The translations under genes were made by a program, and so were the position numbers. Below are positions 8,191-16,507 of a DNA stretch of 64,000 nt, in pieces. Source of the stretch: Rubrivivax sp. (lineage in GTDB: Bacteria; Pseudomonadota; Gammaproteobacteria; Burkholderiales; Burkholderiaceae_C). Location: contig JAHBZT010000001.1 of assembly GCA_019635315.1 (NCBI GenBank), forward strand, positions 1,472,001-1,536,000. The letters are read 5' to 3'. Every line of letters starts with the position of its first letter. Within the stretch, counting starts at the first letter, position 1. Under the pieces are notes generated by a model that was given only the letters and a program-made list of their open reading frames with translations, made no database searches and was not told the DNA's origin.

Positions 8191-9966
8191 TCAGGTCGCC
8201 GGTGAAGCCTGTGGCGCCTGAGGGTCTGGCGGCGCGCGCACGGCTGCCGTCGCCGGTGCAGCCCGGGGCGCAGCGCCCGCCGCCTGCGCGGCATGGCGCG
8301 CCGCGACGTAGCCGAAGACCAGCGCCGGCCCCAGCGTGATGCCGGGTCCCGGGTAGGCGCCGTTCATCACCGATTGCATGTCGTTGCCGCAGGCATAGAG
8401 GCCCGGGATCGCCTGCCCGTCGGCCTGCAGCACGCGCGCGTGCTCGTCGGTCACGAGGCCGGCGGCCATGCCCAGGTCGGCCGGCTGTACCGCGACGGCG
8501 TAGAACGGCGGCGTCTCGATCGGCGCGACGCAGGGGTTGGGCCGGTGGTCGGCGTCGCCGAGGTGGCGCTGGTAGATGTCGCCGCCGCGGCCGAAGCGTG
8601 TGTCCAGGCCGCGGCGCGCGTCGGTATTCCACACCGCGATCGTCTCGGCGAAGGTCGCGGCCGGCAGGCCCAGCAGCCGCGCCAGGTCCGGCAGCGTCGC
8701 GGCGCGCTTCAGGTAGCCGCTGGCCAGGTGTCGCCCGAGCGCCAGCGCGAACGGCCGCACCGCGCCCAGTCCGTAGCGCCACAGGAAGCGGCCGTCGCAG
8801 ACCAGCCAGGCCGGCACCGCCGGCGGACCGCGGCGCAGCTGGCCGCGCACGAACTCGTGGTACGACAGCGCCTCGTTGACGAATCGCTGGCCCTGCTGGT
8901 CGACCGCGATCAGGCCGGGCTTGCTGCGGTCGGTGACGGTATGCGGAAAGACGCCGGCGCTGCCGTCGGCGCGCGGCACCACCGATGCCGGCACCCAGAA
9001 GGCCTGCTGCTGCGACGAGCGGCTCAGCGCCGCGCCCGCGGCCTGCGCGAGCCGCGCGCCGCTGCCCACGGTCGCGCTGCCGACCGTGGCCGTCAGCGTG
9101 CCGGCCAGCGCGGGCACGAAGCGCGGGCGCAGCGCCGCGTCGTGCGACAGGCCGCCGCTGGCCAGCACGACGCCGCGGCGCGCAAAGAGGCGCACGCGTG
9201 CACCCTCGTCGCGCAGCTCGACGCCGGTGACGCGCCCGTCGTCGTCCTGCAGCAGCCGCTCGACCGCGGTGCCCAGGCGCAGTTCGACGCCCAGGTCCAG
9301 CAGCGAGCGGTACAGCCGCGCGGCCAGCGCATTGCCCAGCACCAGCGTCGTGCCGCGCGGGGCGGCGAGACGTTCGCGCGCGTGGCGCAGCAGCAGCTTC
9401 GCGACGCGCCAGGCCGAAGCCGGCGAGCGCGTGGCGCGTCGCAGGTGCGGAATGTCCGCGCGGTCGACCATCATGCCGCCGAACAGCGTGAACTCCGGCA
9501 GCGGCGCGCGCAGCTGGGCGAAGGCCGGGCCGAGCGTGCGGCCGTCGAAGGGCACCGGCTCCAGCACGCGCCCGCCCGCGGTGGCCCCGGGCAGGGCGGG
9601 GTAGTAGTCGGGGTAGCGCAGTACCGGCCGCAGGCGGACGGCGGTGTGCGCCTCGAGGTAGCGCAGCGCCTCGTCGCCGCGCGCCAGGAAGGTCTCGAGC
9701 AGCGTGCCGTCGCCGCCCGGCGGCACGACCTGCGCGAGATAACGTCGCGCGTCGTCCAGGCTGTCGGCGAGGCCGACCTCGGCCATCTTGTGGCTGGCCG
9801 GCAGCCAGACCATGCCGCCGGAGATCGCCGTCGTGCCGCCGACCAGCGGCGAGGCCTCGACCAGCAGCACGCGCAGGCCTTCGGCCGCCGCGACGGCGGC
9901 CGCCGTCATGCCGCCGGCCCCAGCGCCGACGACGACGAGGTCGAATCCCGCGGCAGCGCCGTCCAC
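8191..9966 (-). CDS. FAD-dependent oxidoreductase, 3-ketosteroid dehydrogenase/fumarate reductase type
   Basis: The 591-residue flavoprotein has an N-terminal [23 protein letters not shown] dinucleotide fold, followed by LLVEASPLVGGTTAISGGMVWLP. Near the C-terminus are AAGLVTDEHARVL and IPGLYACGNDMQSVMNGAYPGPGITLGPALVFG, as in 3-ketosteroid delta-1-dehydrogenases and related desaturases. It probably introduces a double bond next to a carbonyl on a cyclic or acyl substrate. A GTG at 9966 is chosen because it lies just before the fold and 26 bp after the upstream SDR stop; an ATG at 10,056 would overlap that gene by 64 bp. The exact substrate is unknown. Confidence 0.82.
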   Translation of the reverse strand: MDGAAAGFDLVVVGAGAGGMTAAAVAAAEGLRVLLVEASPLVGGTTAISGGMVWLPASHKMAEVGLADSLDDARRYLAQVVPPGGDGTLLETFLARGDEALRYLEAHTAVRLRPVLRYPDYYPALPGATAGGRVLEPVPFDGRTLGPAFAQLRAPLPEFTLFGGMMVDRADIPHLRRATRSPASAWRVAKLLLRHARERLAAPRGTTLVLGNALAARLYRSLLDLGVELRLGTAVERLLQDDDGRVTGVELRDEGARVRLFARRGVVLASGGLSHDAALRPRFVPALAGTLTATVGSATVGSGARLAQAAGAALSRSSQQQAFWVPASVVPRADGSAGVFPHTVTDRSKPGLIAVDQQGQRFVNEALSYHEFVRGQLRRGPPAVPAWLVCDGRFLWRYGLGAVRPFALALGRHLASGYLKRAATLPDLARLLGLPAATFAETIAVWNTDARRGLDTRFGRGGDIYQRHLGDADHRPNPCVAPIETPPFYAVAVQPADLGMAAGLVTDEHARVLQADGQAIPGLYACGNDMQSVMNGAYPGPGITLGPALVFGYVAARHAAQAAGAAPRAAPATAAVRAPPDPQAPQASPAT

Positions 9967-9992
9967 GGCGAGCGGGCCGTGCGCTGCGGCGG

Positions 9993-10715
9993 CTACACCA
10001 TCCCGCCGTTGGGCTGCACGACCTGGCCGTGCACCCACGAGGCGCGCGGCGAGCACAGGAAGCTCACCACCTCGGCCACCTCGGCCGGCTGGCCGACGCG
10101 GTTGAACGGGCTCAGCGCGGCGGAGCGGGCGATCATCTCCTCGGTCTTGCCGGCGCGGAACAGGTCGGTGTCGACCGGGCCCGGCGCGACGGCATTGACG
10201 CGCACGCCGCGGCCGGCGAGCTCGCGCGACAGCGCGCGCACCAGCGACTCGACCGCCGCCTTGGTGGCCACGTAGGCGCCGACGTTGGGTGCCAGGCCGC
10301 GCACCATCGAGGTCGTCAGCGCGACGATGCTGCCGCCGTCGGCGACCTGGCGCGCCGCCTCGCGCAGCACGTTGAAGGCGCCGACGATGTTGACGTCGAC
10401 CACCTTGCGGAAGGTCTCGTCGGCAAACTGCGCCAGCGGCCCCGGCGGCACGTTGATGCCGGCATTGGCGATCACGGCCGCAGGCGCGCGGCCGAAGTCG
10501 CGCGCGGCGTCGGCGAAGACCTGCGCCACCGCCGCGGCGTCGCGCACGTCGGCGGCGTAGACGGCAAAGCGGCCGCCACCGCGCGCCGCCGGCGCGGCGG
10601 TTTCCTTCGTGGACGTGCCGGCCACGTCGTAGCCGTCGCGCAGCAGCGCGTCCACGCAGGCGGCACCGATGCCGCGCGAGGCGCCGAAGACGATGGCGAG
10701 GGGTCTGTCGCTCAT
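9993..10715 (-). CDS. SDR-family oxidoreductase (classical, YxxxK intact)
   Basis: This 240-residue dehydrogenase has the cofactor motif FGASRGIGAACVDALL and the catalytic set S (TTSMV) and YVATK, followed by RVNAVAPGPVDTDLF. It is therefore expected to be an active NAD(P)-dependent alcohol/ketone oxidoreductase. Its ATG overlaps the stop of the ThDP enzyme gene as ATGA, so it is translationally coupled to it. This contrasts with the degenerate SDR at the end of the same operon and suggests that here a hydroxy group is oxidised or a ketone reduced next to the carbon-carbon lyase step. Confidence 0.88.
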   Translation of the reverse strand: MSDRPLAIVFGASRGIGAACVDALLRDGYDVAGTSTKETAAPAARGGGRFAVYAADVRDAAAVAQVFADAARDFGRAPAAVIANAGINVPPGPLAQFADETFRKVVDVNIVGAFNVLREAARQVADGGSIVALTTSMVRGLAPNVGAYVATKAAVESLVRALSRELAGRGVRVNAVAPGPVDTDLFRAGKTEEMIARSAALSPFNRVGQPAEVAEVVSFLCSPRASWVHGQVVQPNGGMV

Positions 10716-12523
10716 GGAGATGCTTTCGTGGCGTTCAGGGTCACGTGCGGCTTGCCGAACACCGGTTCCTTGTACGGAATCGGCGGCAGCTGCCAGGTGC
10801 CGGTGGACGGCGGGCGCACGTCGGCGTCGACATGCACGTCGATCACGCAGGGGCGCCTGAGCTTGAGCGCGCGCTCCACCGCCGCGCCCAGTTCCTGCGG
10901 GCGCGTGACGGTGAAACCCTCGGCGCCGCAGGCGCGCGCCCAGGCCGCGAAGTCGGGGTTGTAGCGCTCGCCGGTGCCGCCCTTGTAGAACGCGGTGCCG
11001 ATCTCGCGGCCGTCGAACAGGCCGTACTGCAGGTCGCGGATGGCGCCCCAGGCGAAGTTGTTCCAGACGATCCAGACGACCGGCAGTTCGTACTCGACCG
11101 CGGTGCACAGCACGTAGGGCGCCATCGTGAAGCCGCCGTCGCCGACCACCGCGACGACCGGGCGGTCGGGCGCGGCGAGCTGCGCGCCCAGGGCGCCGCA
11201 GACGCCGAAGCCCATGCTGCTGTAACCCCAGCTGTTGAGCATGCTCTGCGGCCGTCGCGCCTGCCAGAACTGCATGAACCAGTTGTGGTGCACGCCGCTG
11301 TCCAGCGCCAGGATCACGTCCTCGGGCAGCAGCTTCTGCAGCGTGCCGACGACGAATTCGGGCCGCAGCGGGCTCGTGCTGTCGCCGAAGTGCGGGCGCA
11401 CGAAAGCCTCCCACTCGGCCTGCCAGCCGCGCACGCGTTCGCCCCAGGCCGCGAAGCCCGCGGCCGTGATGCCCGGCCGCGCCGGCAACGCATTCAGCAG
11501 CTGGCGCACAAAGGTCCTGACGTCGGCGATGACACCCAGCGTCGGCGGGTAGTTGCGGCCCAGCTCCTGCGGGTCGATGTCCACGTGCAGCAGCTTCGAC
11601 GCCGGGAAGTTCCACGAATAGCCCGGGTGCCAGCTGCTGCTGCTGCGGTCGTCGAAGCGCGTGCCCAGCGTGATCACCAGGTCGGCGAAGCGGCCGGCCT
11701 GGTTGGCCGGGTAGGCGCCGTTGCGGCCGATGAAGCCCAGCGCCAGCGGATGGTCGCCGCGGATGCAGCCCATGCCGTTGGGCGAGGTGATGACCGGGAT
11801 GCCCCAGCGTTCGGCCAGTTCGGTGATCTCGGGGCCGGCCTCCGACAGCGTCGCGCCATGGCCGATGAAGAGCACCGGCTGGCGCGCCGCGGCCAGCAGG
11901 TCCAGCGCGGCGGCGAGGTCGTCGTCGCTGGCGCCGGGGCGGTGACGGCTGCCCATCTGTCCGACGTGCGATCGCGCCGGCAGCGCGACGTCGGCCTCCT
12001 CCTGGTACACGTCGTACGGGATGTCCAGGTTCACCGGGCCGGGGCGGCCGGTGACCATGGTGTCGAAGCCCTGGCGCAGCGCCAGCGGCAGCATCTCCAC
12101 GCGCGTGGGCTGGAAGGCGCGCTTGACCACCGGCCGCATGACCTGCGCGAAGTCGGCCTGGTTGTGCTTGTACAGCTCCTGGAACGGCGCGCGGTTGTGC
12201 TGGCTGGTCGGCACGTTGGACGTGATGGCCATGAAGGCCGACGAGTCGCTCAGCGCGGTGGCCAGCGACATCACCATGTTGGCGCTGCCCGGGCCGGTGC
12301 TGGTCAGCGTGGCCACCGGGCGGTGCCGGACGCGGAAATAGGCGTCGGCCATGTGGCCGGCGCACTGCTCGTGGCGCGGGCTGACGAGCCGCAGCTGGTC
12401 GCGCACGTCGTACAGCGCGTCGAGGATGCCCACGTTGCCGTGTCCGCAGATGCCGAAGACGTAGGGCACGCCTTCCTGCACCAGGGTCTCGGCGATCAGC
12501 TGACCGCCCTTCATCTTCGCCAT
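10712..12523 (-). CDS. Thiamine diphosphate-dependent enzyme, acetolactate synthase/benzoylformate decarboxylase superfamily
   Basis: The 603-residue protein has the three-domain layout of ThDP enzymes. The activating glutamate lies in RHEQCAGHMADAYFRVRH near residue 51. The cofactor motif GDGGFTMAPYV continues to VWNN (residues about 430-460). The family joins or cleaves bonds next to a carbonyl: acetolactate synthase, 2-oxoacid decarboxylases, and the ring-opening cyclohexane-1,2-dione hydrolase. With an aldehyde dehydrogenase 9 bp upstream and an SDR coupled downstream, cleavage of a 2-oxoacid or diketone to an aldehyde that is then oxidised is the natural reading. No acetolactate synthase small subunit lies nearby, so an ilvB role is unlikely. 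Confidence 0.85.
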   Translation of the reverse strand: MAKMKGGQLIAETLVQEGVPYVFGICGHGNVGILDALYDVRDQLRLVSPRHEQCAGHMADAYFRVRHRPVATLTSTGPGSANMVMSLATALSDSSAFMAITSNVPTSQHNRAPFQELYKHNQADFAQVMRPVVKRAFQPTRVEMLPLALRQGFDTMVTGRPGPVNLDIPYDVYQEEADVALPARSHVGQMGSRHRPGASDDDLAAALDLLAAARQPVLFIGHGATLSEAGPEITELAERWGIPVITSPNGMGCIRGDHPLALGFIGRNGAYPANQAGRFADLVITLGTRFDDRSSSSWHPGYSWNFPASKLLHVDIDPQELGRNYPPTLGVIADVRTFVRQLLNALPARPGITAAGFAAWGERVRGWQAEWEAFVRPHFGDSTSPLRPEFVVGTLQKLLPEDVILALDSGVHHNWFMQFWQARRPQSMLNSWGYSSMGFGVCGALGAQLAAPDRPVVAVVGDGGFTMAPYVLCTAVEYELPVVWIVWNNFAWGAIRDLQYGLFDGREIGTAFYKGGTGERYNPDFAAWARACGAEGFTVTRPQELGAAVERALKLRRPCVIDVHVDADVRPPSTGTWQLPPIPYKEPVFGKPHVTLNATKASP

Positions 12524-12532
12524 GTCTCGTCC

Positions 12533-13969
12533 TCAGGCCAGCAGCGTCACCATGCGCTCTTCGCTCATCTCGCGCACCGCATGATGAGGTCCCTCGCGGC
12601 CGAAGCCGCTGTCCTTGCTGCCGCCGTAGGGCATGACGTCCACGCGCGAGCTCGAGGTCTCGTTGACGTGCACGCCGCCGACCTGCAGTTCGCGCGCCGC
12701 GCGCAGCGCGTCGGCGAGCCGGTTCGTGAAGAGGCCGGTGGCCAGGCCGAAGGGCGTGGCGTTGACGCGCGCGATCGCCTCGTCCAGCGTGTCGAAGGGC
12801 ACGAGCGACATCACCGGGCCGAAGACCTCCTGGCAACCGACGGCCATCGCCTCGTCCACGCCGGCCAGCAGCGTCGGCGGCACGACGGCGCCCACGCGCG
12901 GGCCGCCGGCCAGGCGCTCGGCGCCGCGCGCCATGGCGTCGGCGATCCATTGCTCGATGCGCTCGGCCTCCTGCAGACTGATCACCGGGCCGACCACGGT
13001 CTTCGCGTCCAGCGGATCGCCGAAGGGCAGCGCGCGCACCATCTCGGTCAGTCGGCGCTGCACGTCGTCGTACACGCCGCGCTGCACCAGCAGCAGCTGG
13101 ATGGAGGTGCACACCTGGCCGGCCTTGCGATAGGCGGCGCCGACGATCTTGGGCAGCGCGCGCTCCAGGTCGGCGTCGTCGGCGACGATCGTGAAGGCGA
13201 TCGAGCCCAGCTCCATCTGCGTGCGCCGCAGGCCGGCACGCTGCTGGATCGAGGCGCCGACCTCGGTGCTGCCGGTGAAGGCGAAGAAGCGGATCTGCGG
13301 TTCCTCCAGCAGCCAGCCGGCGGTTTCGGCACCGCCGTGCAGCACGCTCAGCAGCGCGGGCGGCAGGCCGGCTTCGAGCAGGCATTCGGCCATCACCACC
13401 GCCGCGGTCGGCGTGTGCGTGGACGGCTTCAGCACCACCGCGTTGCCCGCGGCCAGCGCCGGCGCGACCTTGTGCGCGACGGTATTCAGCGGCGCATTGA
13501 ACGGCGTGATCGCGCACACCACGCCCAGCGGCACGCGCAGCGTGAAGCCCAGGCGGCCGGCCTGGCCCGGCGCGCCCTCCAGCGGCACCATCTCGCCGCG
13601 GAAGTTGCGCGCCTCCTCGGCCGACAGGCGGAAGGTCTGCACGCAGCGGCGCAGCTCGCCAGCGCCGTCGCTGGCCGGAAAGCCAACCTCGATCTGCAGC
13701 GCGCGCACCAGTTGTTCGCTGCGGTGCTCCAGCAGCGTCGCGGCGCGGTCGAGGATGGCACCACGTTCGTGCGGCGTCAGCCGGCTGGCGCGGAAGGCGG
13801 CATCGGCTTCGGCCACGGCCTGCGCGACCTGCTCGCGCGAGGGCAGGTGGATCGTCGTGCAGGGCTGCAGGCGGTACTTGTCCAGGGCCTGGCGACGGCC
13901 GGCGCCCTCGACCCAGTGGCCCGCGATCAGCAGCCGGGCGTCGGGCAGGGTCAGCATCGGGGCGTTCAT
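12533..13969 (-). CDS. NAD(P)-dependent aldehyde dehydrogenase
   Basis: The 478-residue protein contains the ALDH hallmarks: FTGSTEVG, the general-base glutamate in MELGS, the nucleophile cysteine in GQVCTSIQ, EVFGPVMSLVPF and a C-terminal MPYGGSKDSGFGREG. It oxidises an aldehyde to a carboxylate. The ATG at 13,969 gives MNAPMLTLPDARLLIAGHWVEG, the usual ALDH N-terminus. The gene sits between the cupin gene (20-bp gap) and the ThDP enzyme gene (9-bp gap), so its likely substrate is the aldehyde released by that enzyme. Confidence 0.9.
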   Translation of the reverse strand: MNAPMLTLPDARLLIAGHWVEGAGRRQALDKYRLQPCTTIHLPSREQVAQAVAEADAAFRASRLTPHERGAILDRAATLLEHRSEQLVRALQIEVGFPASDGAGELRRCVQTFRLSAEEARNFRGEMVPLEGAPGQAGRLGFTLRVPLGVVCAITPFNAPLNTVAHKVAPALAAGNAVVLKPSTHTPTAAVVMAECLLEAGLPPALLSVLHGGAETAGWLLEEPQIRFFAFTGSTEVGASIQQRAGLRRTQMELGSIAFTIVADDADLERALPKIVGAAYRKAGQVCTSIQLLLVQRGVYDDVQRRLTEMVRALPFGDPLDAKTVVGPVISLQEAERIEQWIADAMARGAERLAGGPRVGAVVPPTLLAGVDEAMAVGCQEVFGPVMSLVPFDTLDEAIARVNATPFGLATGLFTNRLADALRAARELQVGGVHVNETSSSRVDVMPYGGSKDSGFGREGPHHAVREMSEERMVTLLA

Positions 13970-13989
13970 GGCCGGGCCGGTGCCGCGGT

Positions 13990-14385
13990 TCACAGCGGCG
14001 CCTCCGCGCTGTCCTCCACCGGCGTCGTGACGACCAGGAAGACCAGCGGCACGGTGCCGTTGTTGGTGAAGCTGTGGCGCACGCCGGGCGGCACGAAGAC
14101 ATAGTCGTTGCGCCGCATCAGCACCTTGCGGTCGTCCAGCGTCAGCATGCCTTCGCCCTCGAGCACGTGGTAGACCTGCTCCTGCACCTGGTGCACATGC
14201 TCCTGCACATAGGCCATCGGCTGGTAGCAGGAGATGCGGAAGTCGACGCGGCGCGAGCCGCAGGTCTCCGGCCGCACCAGGGCCTTGGACAGCGCGCCAC
14301 CGAAGTGGCCGGGGTACTCCTGCCAAGGGATCTCGGCGATGTGGGCGACGAAGGCTTCGGCCTTCGGGTGGGTCGGGGCGGTCAT
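13990..14385 (-). CDS. Cupin-domain protein
   Basis: The short single-domain cupin carries motif 1, EHVHQVQEQVYHVLEGEG, with histidine and glutamate metal ligands, and motif 2, PPGVRHSF. The start at 14,385 (MTAPTHPKAEAF) is preferred; ATGs at 14,403 and 14,418 add up to 11 residues. Such cupins may be dioxygenases, isomerases or small-molecule sensors. It is the first gene of the six-gene leftward operon, and two CTAT-N11-ATAG palindromes lie in its promoter region. Confidence 0.8.
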   Translation of the reverse strand: MTAPTHPKAEAFVAHIAEIPWQEYPGHFGGALSKALVRPETCGSRRVDFRISCYQPMAYVQEHVHQVQEQVYHVLEGEGMLTLDDRKVLMRRNDYVFVPPGVRHSFTNNGTVPLVFLVVTTPVEDSAEAPL

Positions 14386-14466
14386 GGCACGTGCGGCGGG
14401 CATCGAGTTCGCGGGCAAGTCTAGGGACGCGGACCGCCGCGGGGAACTACCGATTTCCGAACGCGC

Positions 14467-14519
14467 CTATCGCGCCGCCTTATAGCCGCCAGGGGGCGGA
14501 CTATCGGCGGCGCTTATAG
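14467..14519. promoter_or_regulatory. Two candidate LysR operators CTAT-N11-ATAG, sites 2 and 3
   Basis: Sites at 14,467-14,485 and 14,501-14,519 both read CTAT, 11 bp, ATAG, with the last two spacer bases TT as in site 1 at 6,411. Their starts are 34 bp apart, close to three helical turns, so two dimers of a LysR tetramer could bind one face. They stand between the divergent cupin operon and the rightward uptake operon. Confidence 0.6.
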
Positions 14520-14579
14520 CCGCTGAAGGAATTCTGTAGTTTTCCGGTGCGGGGGCGGTCCGTACAGTGCGCCGCCAGG

Positions 14580-15467
14580 ATGAAGCTCGCCGTCTTCACG
14601 AAGAACCTCAGCAACCCCGCCTATGCCGCGGCGCGGCTGGGTGCCGAGCGTGCGGCGGCGATGTTCGGTGCCGAGGTCCGGCACTACGTGCCGGCCACGC
14701 CCGACGACCCGGAGCAGCAGTCGGCGCTGGTTCACGAGGCGCTGGCCACGAAGCCCGACGCCTTCGTCTTCACGCCCGTGCACCCGACACGCGTCAACGA
14801 CGCGATCGCTGCCATCCGCGCTGCCGGCGTGCCGATCTTCGGCTTCGTCAACCGCATGGACGACGGCGTGGCCGAGAGCTACGTCGGCGCCTCCGACGCC
14901 AGGCTGGCCGCCGACATCGCCGGGTACCTGTTCCGCCACCTGCGCGGCCGCGGCCGCGTCGCCATCGTCGAGGGCCCGGCCGACTCGATCAGCAGCCAGG
15001 AGCGCGTGGCCGCCTTCGAGGCCGCGGCAGGCCGCAACCCGGGCATCACCATCGTCGCGCGCTCCTGCGGCGCCTACCAGCGCGCTCCGGCGCGCGAGGC
15101 CTTCGCCGCGGTGCTGGCGGCACAGCCGCAGGTCGACGCCGTGCTGGCGGCCAACGACATCATGGCCGTCGGCGTGCTCGACGCGCTGCAGGCCGCGGGC
15201 CGCGAGGCCGCGGTGGTCGGCGTCAACGCGATCCCCGAAGCCATCGCCGCGATCCTGGCCGGCCGCATGCTGGCGACCGCCGACTTCAACGCGATGCAGA
15301 TGTGCTTCCTGGCCACCGAGTGCGCGATCCGCTCGCTGCGCGGCGAGCCCGTGCCGCGCGAGATCGAACTGCCGGTGGCCATCGTCGACCGCGCCAATGC
15401 CGCGCAATGGGACCTGCCCTACGTGCAGCGTGCACTGGCCACCCTGGAACAACTGAAGGAGACCTGA
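14580..15467 (+). CDS. Periplasmic-binding-protein-fold sensor or sugar-binding protein without signal peptide
   Basis: The 295-residue protein matches the RbsB/LacI-type fold (Peripla_BP_4), with VFTKNLSNPAYAAARLGAERAA at the N-terminus, then AFVFTPVHPTRVNDAI and VDAVLAANDIMAVGVLDAL. Mature family members are exported, but this frame begins directly at the first beta strand, and the only longer start (GTG at 14,547) adds a charged, not hydrophobic, 11-residue stretch. No ribose-type permease or ATPase follows. It may therefore be a cytoplasmic ligand-binding protein or a decayed receptor. It opens the rightward operon; the gap to the first Bug gene is 2 bp. Confidence 0.7.
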   Translation: MKLAVFTKNLSNPAYAAARLGAERAAAMFGAEVRHYVPATPDDPEQQSALVHEALATKPDAFVFTPVHPTRVNDAIAAIRAAGVPIFGFVNRMDDGVAESYVGASDARLAADIAGYLFRHLRGRGRVAIVEGPADSISSQERVAAFEAAAGRNPGITIVARSCGAYQRAPAREAFAAVLAAQPQVDAVLAANDIMAVGVLDALQAAGREAAVVGVNAIPEAIAAILAGRMLATADFNAMQMCFLATECAIRSLRGEPVPREIELPVAIVDRANAAQWDLPYVQRALATLEQLKET

Positions 15468-15469
15468 CC

Positions 15470-16453
15470 ATGAGACGCCGTACCCTGCTGCAGGGCTTGC
15501 CGCTGGCCGCGCTGCCGGCCCTGACCACGCTGGGCTGGAGCCCGGCCGCGGCACAGGCCTTTCCGGCCAGGCCGGTGCGCATGGTGGTGCCGTTCGCGCC
15601 GGCCGGCATTGCCGACATCCTGGGCCGCCTGATCGCCGAGCCGCTGGCCCAGGGCTGGGGCCAGCAGGTCATCGTCGAGAACAAGGCCGGCGCCAGCGGG
15701 CACATCGGCGCGATGGATGTCGCGCGTTCGCCCGGCGACGGCCACACGATCATGATCGGCACCATCGGCATCCATGCCGCGCATGCCAGCTACCGCAAGC
15801 TGGCCTACAAGCCGGCCGAGGACCTGCGTCCGGTGACCATCCTCGCCGAGGCGGCCAACGTGGTCGCCGTGCCGGCGAATTCGCCCTACCGGACCTTCGC
15901 CGACTTCCTGGCCGACGCGAAGGCCAACCCGGGCAAGCTGACCTACGGCTCGGCCGGGCCGGGCTCGTCGATCCACATGGTGACCGCGTTGTTCGAGCTG
16001 ATGGCCGGCGTGCGCATGACCCACGTGCCGTACAAGGGCAGCGGGCCGGCGCTGATCGACCTGATCGGCGGCCAGATCGCGGTGATGTTCGAGAACATCG
16101 GCTCGGGCATGGTGCACATCAGGAGCGGCAAGCTGCGCGCGCTGGCCGTCACCGGCCCGCAGCGCGAGCCGACGCTGCCCGACGTGCCGACCATTGCCGA
16201 AAGCGGCGTGCCGGGCTACTCGGGCACCTCGTGGTGGACGGTGGCCGCGCCGCGCGGCACGCCGACCGCGGTCGTGGAAAAGATCCAGCAGGACATCCGC
16301 CGCGTCGTGTCGACGCCCGAGGCGCGCGCCAAGTTCGACCAGCTCGGCGTGCGTCCGGTGATCAACCCGCCGGCCGAGGCCGAGGCCTTCTTCGCCAGCG
16401 AGACGGTGAAGTGGAACAAGGTCATCGAGGCGGCGAAGCTGCAGCTGGACTGA
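15470..16453 (+). CDS. Bug/TctC-family tripartite tricarboxylate receptor, first copy
   Basis: The 327-residue exported receptor has an N-terminal RR-containing signal (MRRRTLLQGLPLAALPALTT...AAAQA) compatible with Tat export. Then come family hallmarks: YPARPVRM-like FPARPVRMVVPFAPAG, VENKAGASGHIG, HVPYKGSGPALIDL and DVPTIAESGVPGY. An AAGGAG box precedes its ATG. Bug proteins bind carboxylates in the periplasm. No TctA or TctB membrane subunits are in the window, as is common for the many orphan Bug genes of Burkholderiales. Confidence 0.92.
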   Translation: MRRRTLLQGLPLAALPALTTLGWSPAAAQAFPARPVRMVVPFAPAGIADILGRLIAEPLAQGWGQQVIVENKAGASGHIGAMDVARSPGDGHTIMIGTIGIHAAHASYRKLAYKPAEDLRPVTILAEAANVVAVPANSPYRTFADFLADAKANPGKLTYGSAGPGSSIHMVTALFELMAGVRMTHVPYKGSGPALIDLIGGQIAVMFENIGSGMVHIRSGKLRALAVTGPQREPTLPDVPTIAESGVPGYSGTSWWTVAAPRGTPTAVVEKIQQDIRRVVSTPEARAKFDQLGVRPVINPPAEAEAFFASETVKWNKVIEAAKLQLD

Positions 16454-16507
16454 GCCGCCGGTGTGCAAGTCAACCGAGTCGACCGCGACCATGCCCCGGA
16501 GAACGCC

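Noticed and set aside
9993-14102. Continuous 1,369-codon minus-strand frame covering SDR, ThDP enzyme and ALDH regions
   Set aside because: Only its last 240 codons (the SDR) match a family. The rest is a high-GC shadow of the ThDP and ALDH genes, which are intact in other frames.
10745-14104. Plus-strand frame of 1,119 codons antisense to the catabolic operon
   Set aside because: Composition is Arg/His/Ala/Gln-rich without motifs, as expected for the complement of GC-rich coding DNA; the sense genes carry clear active-site motifs.
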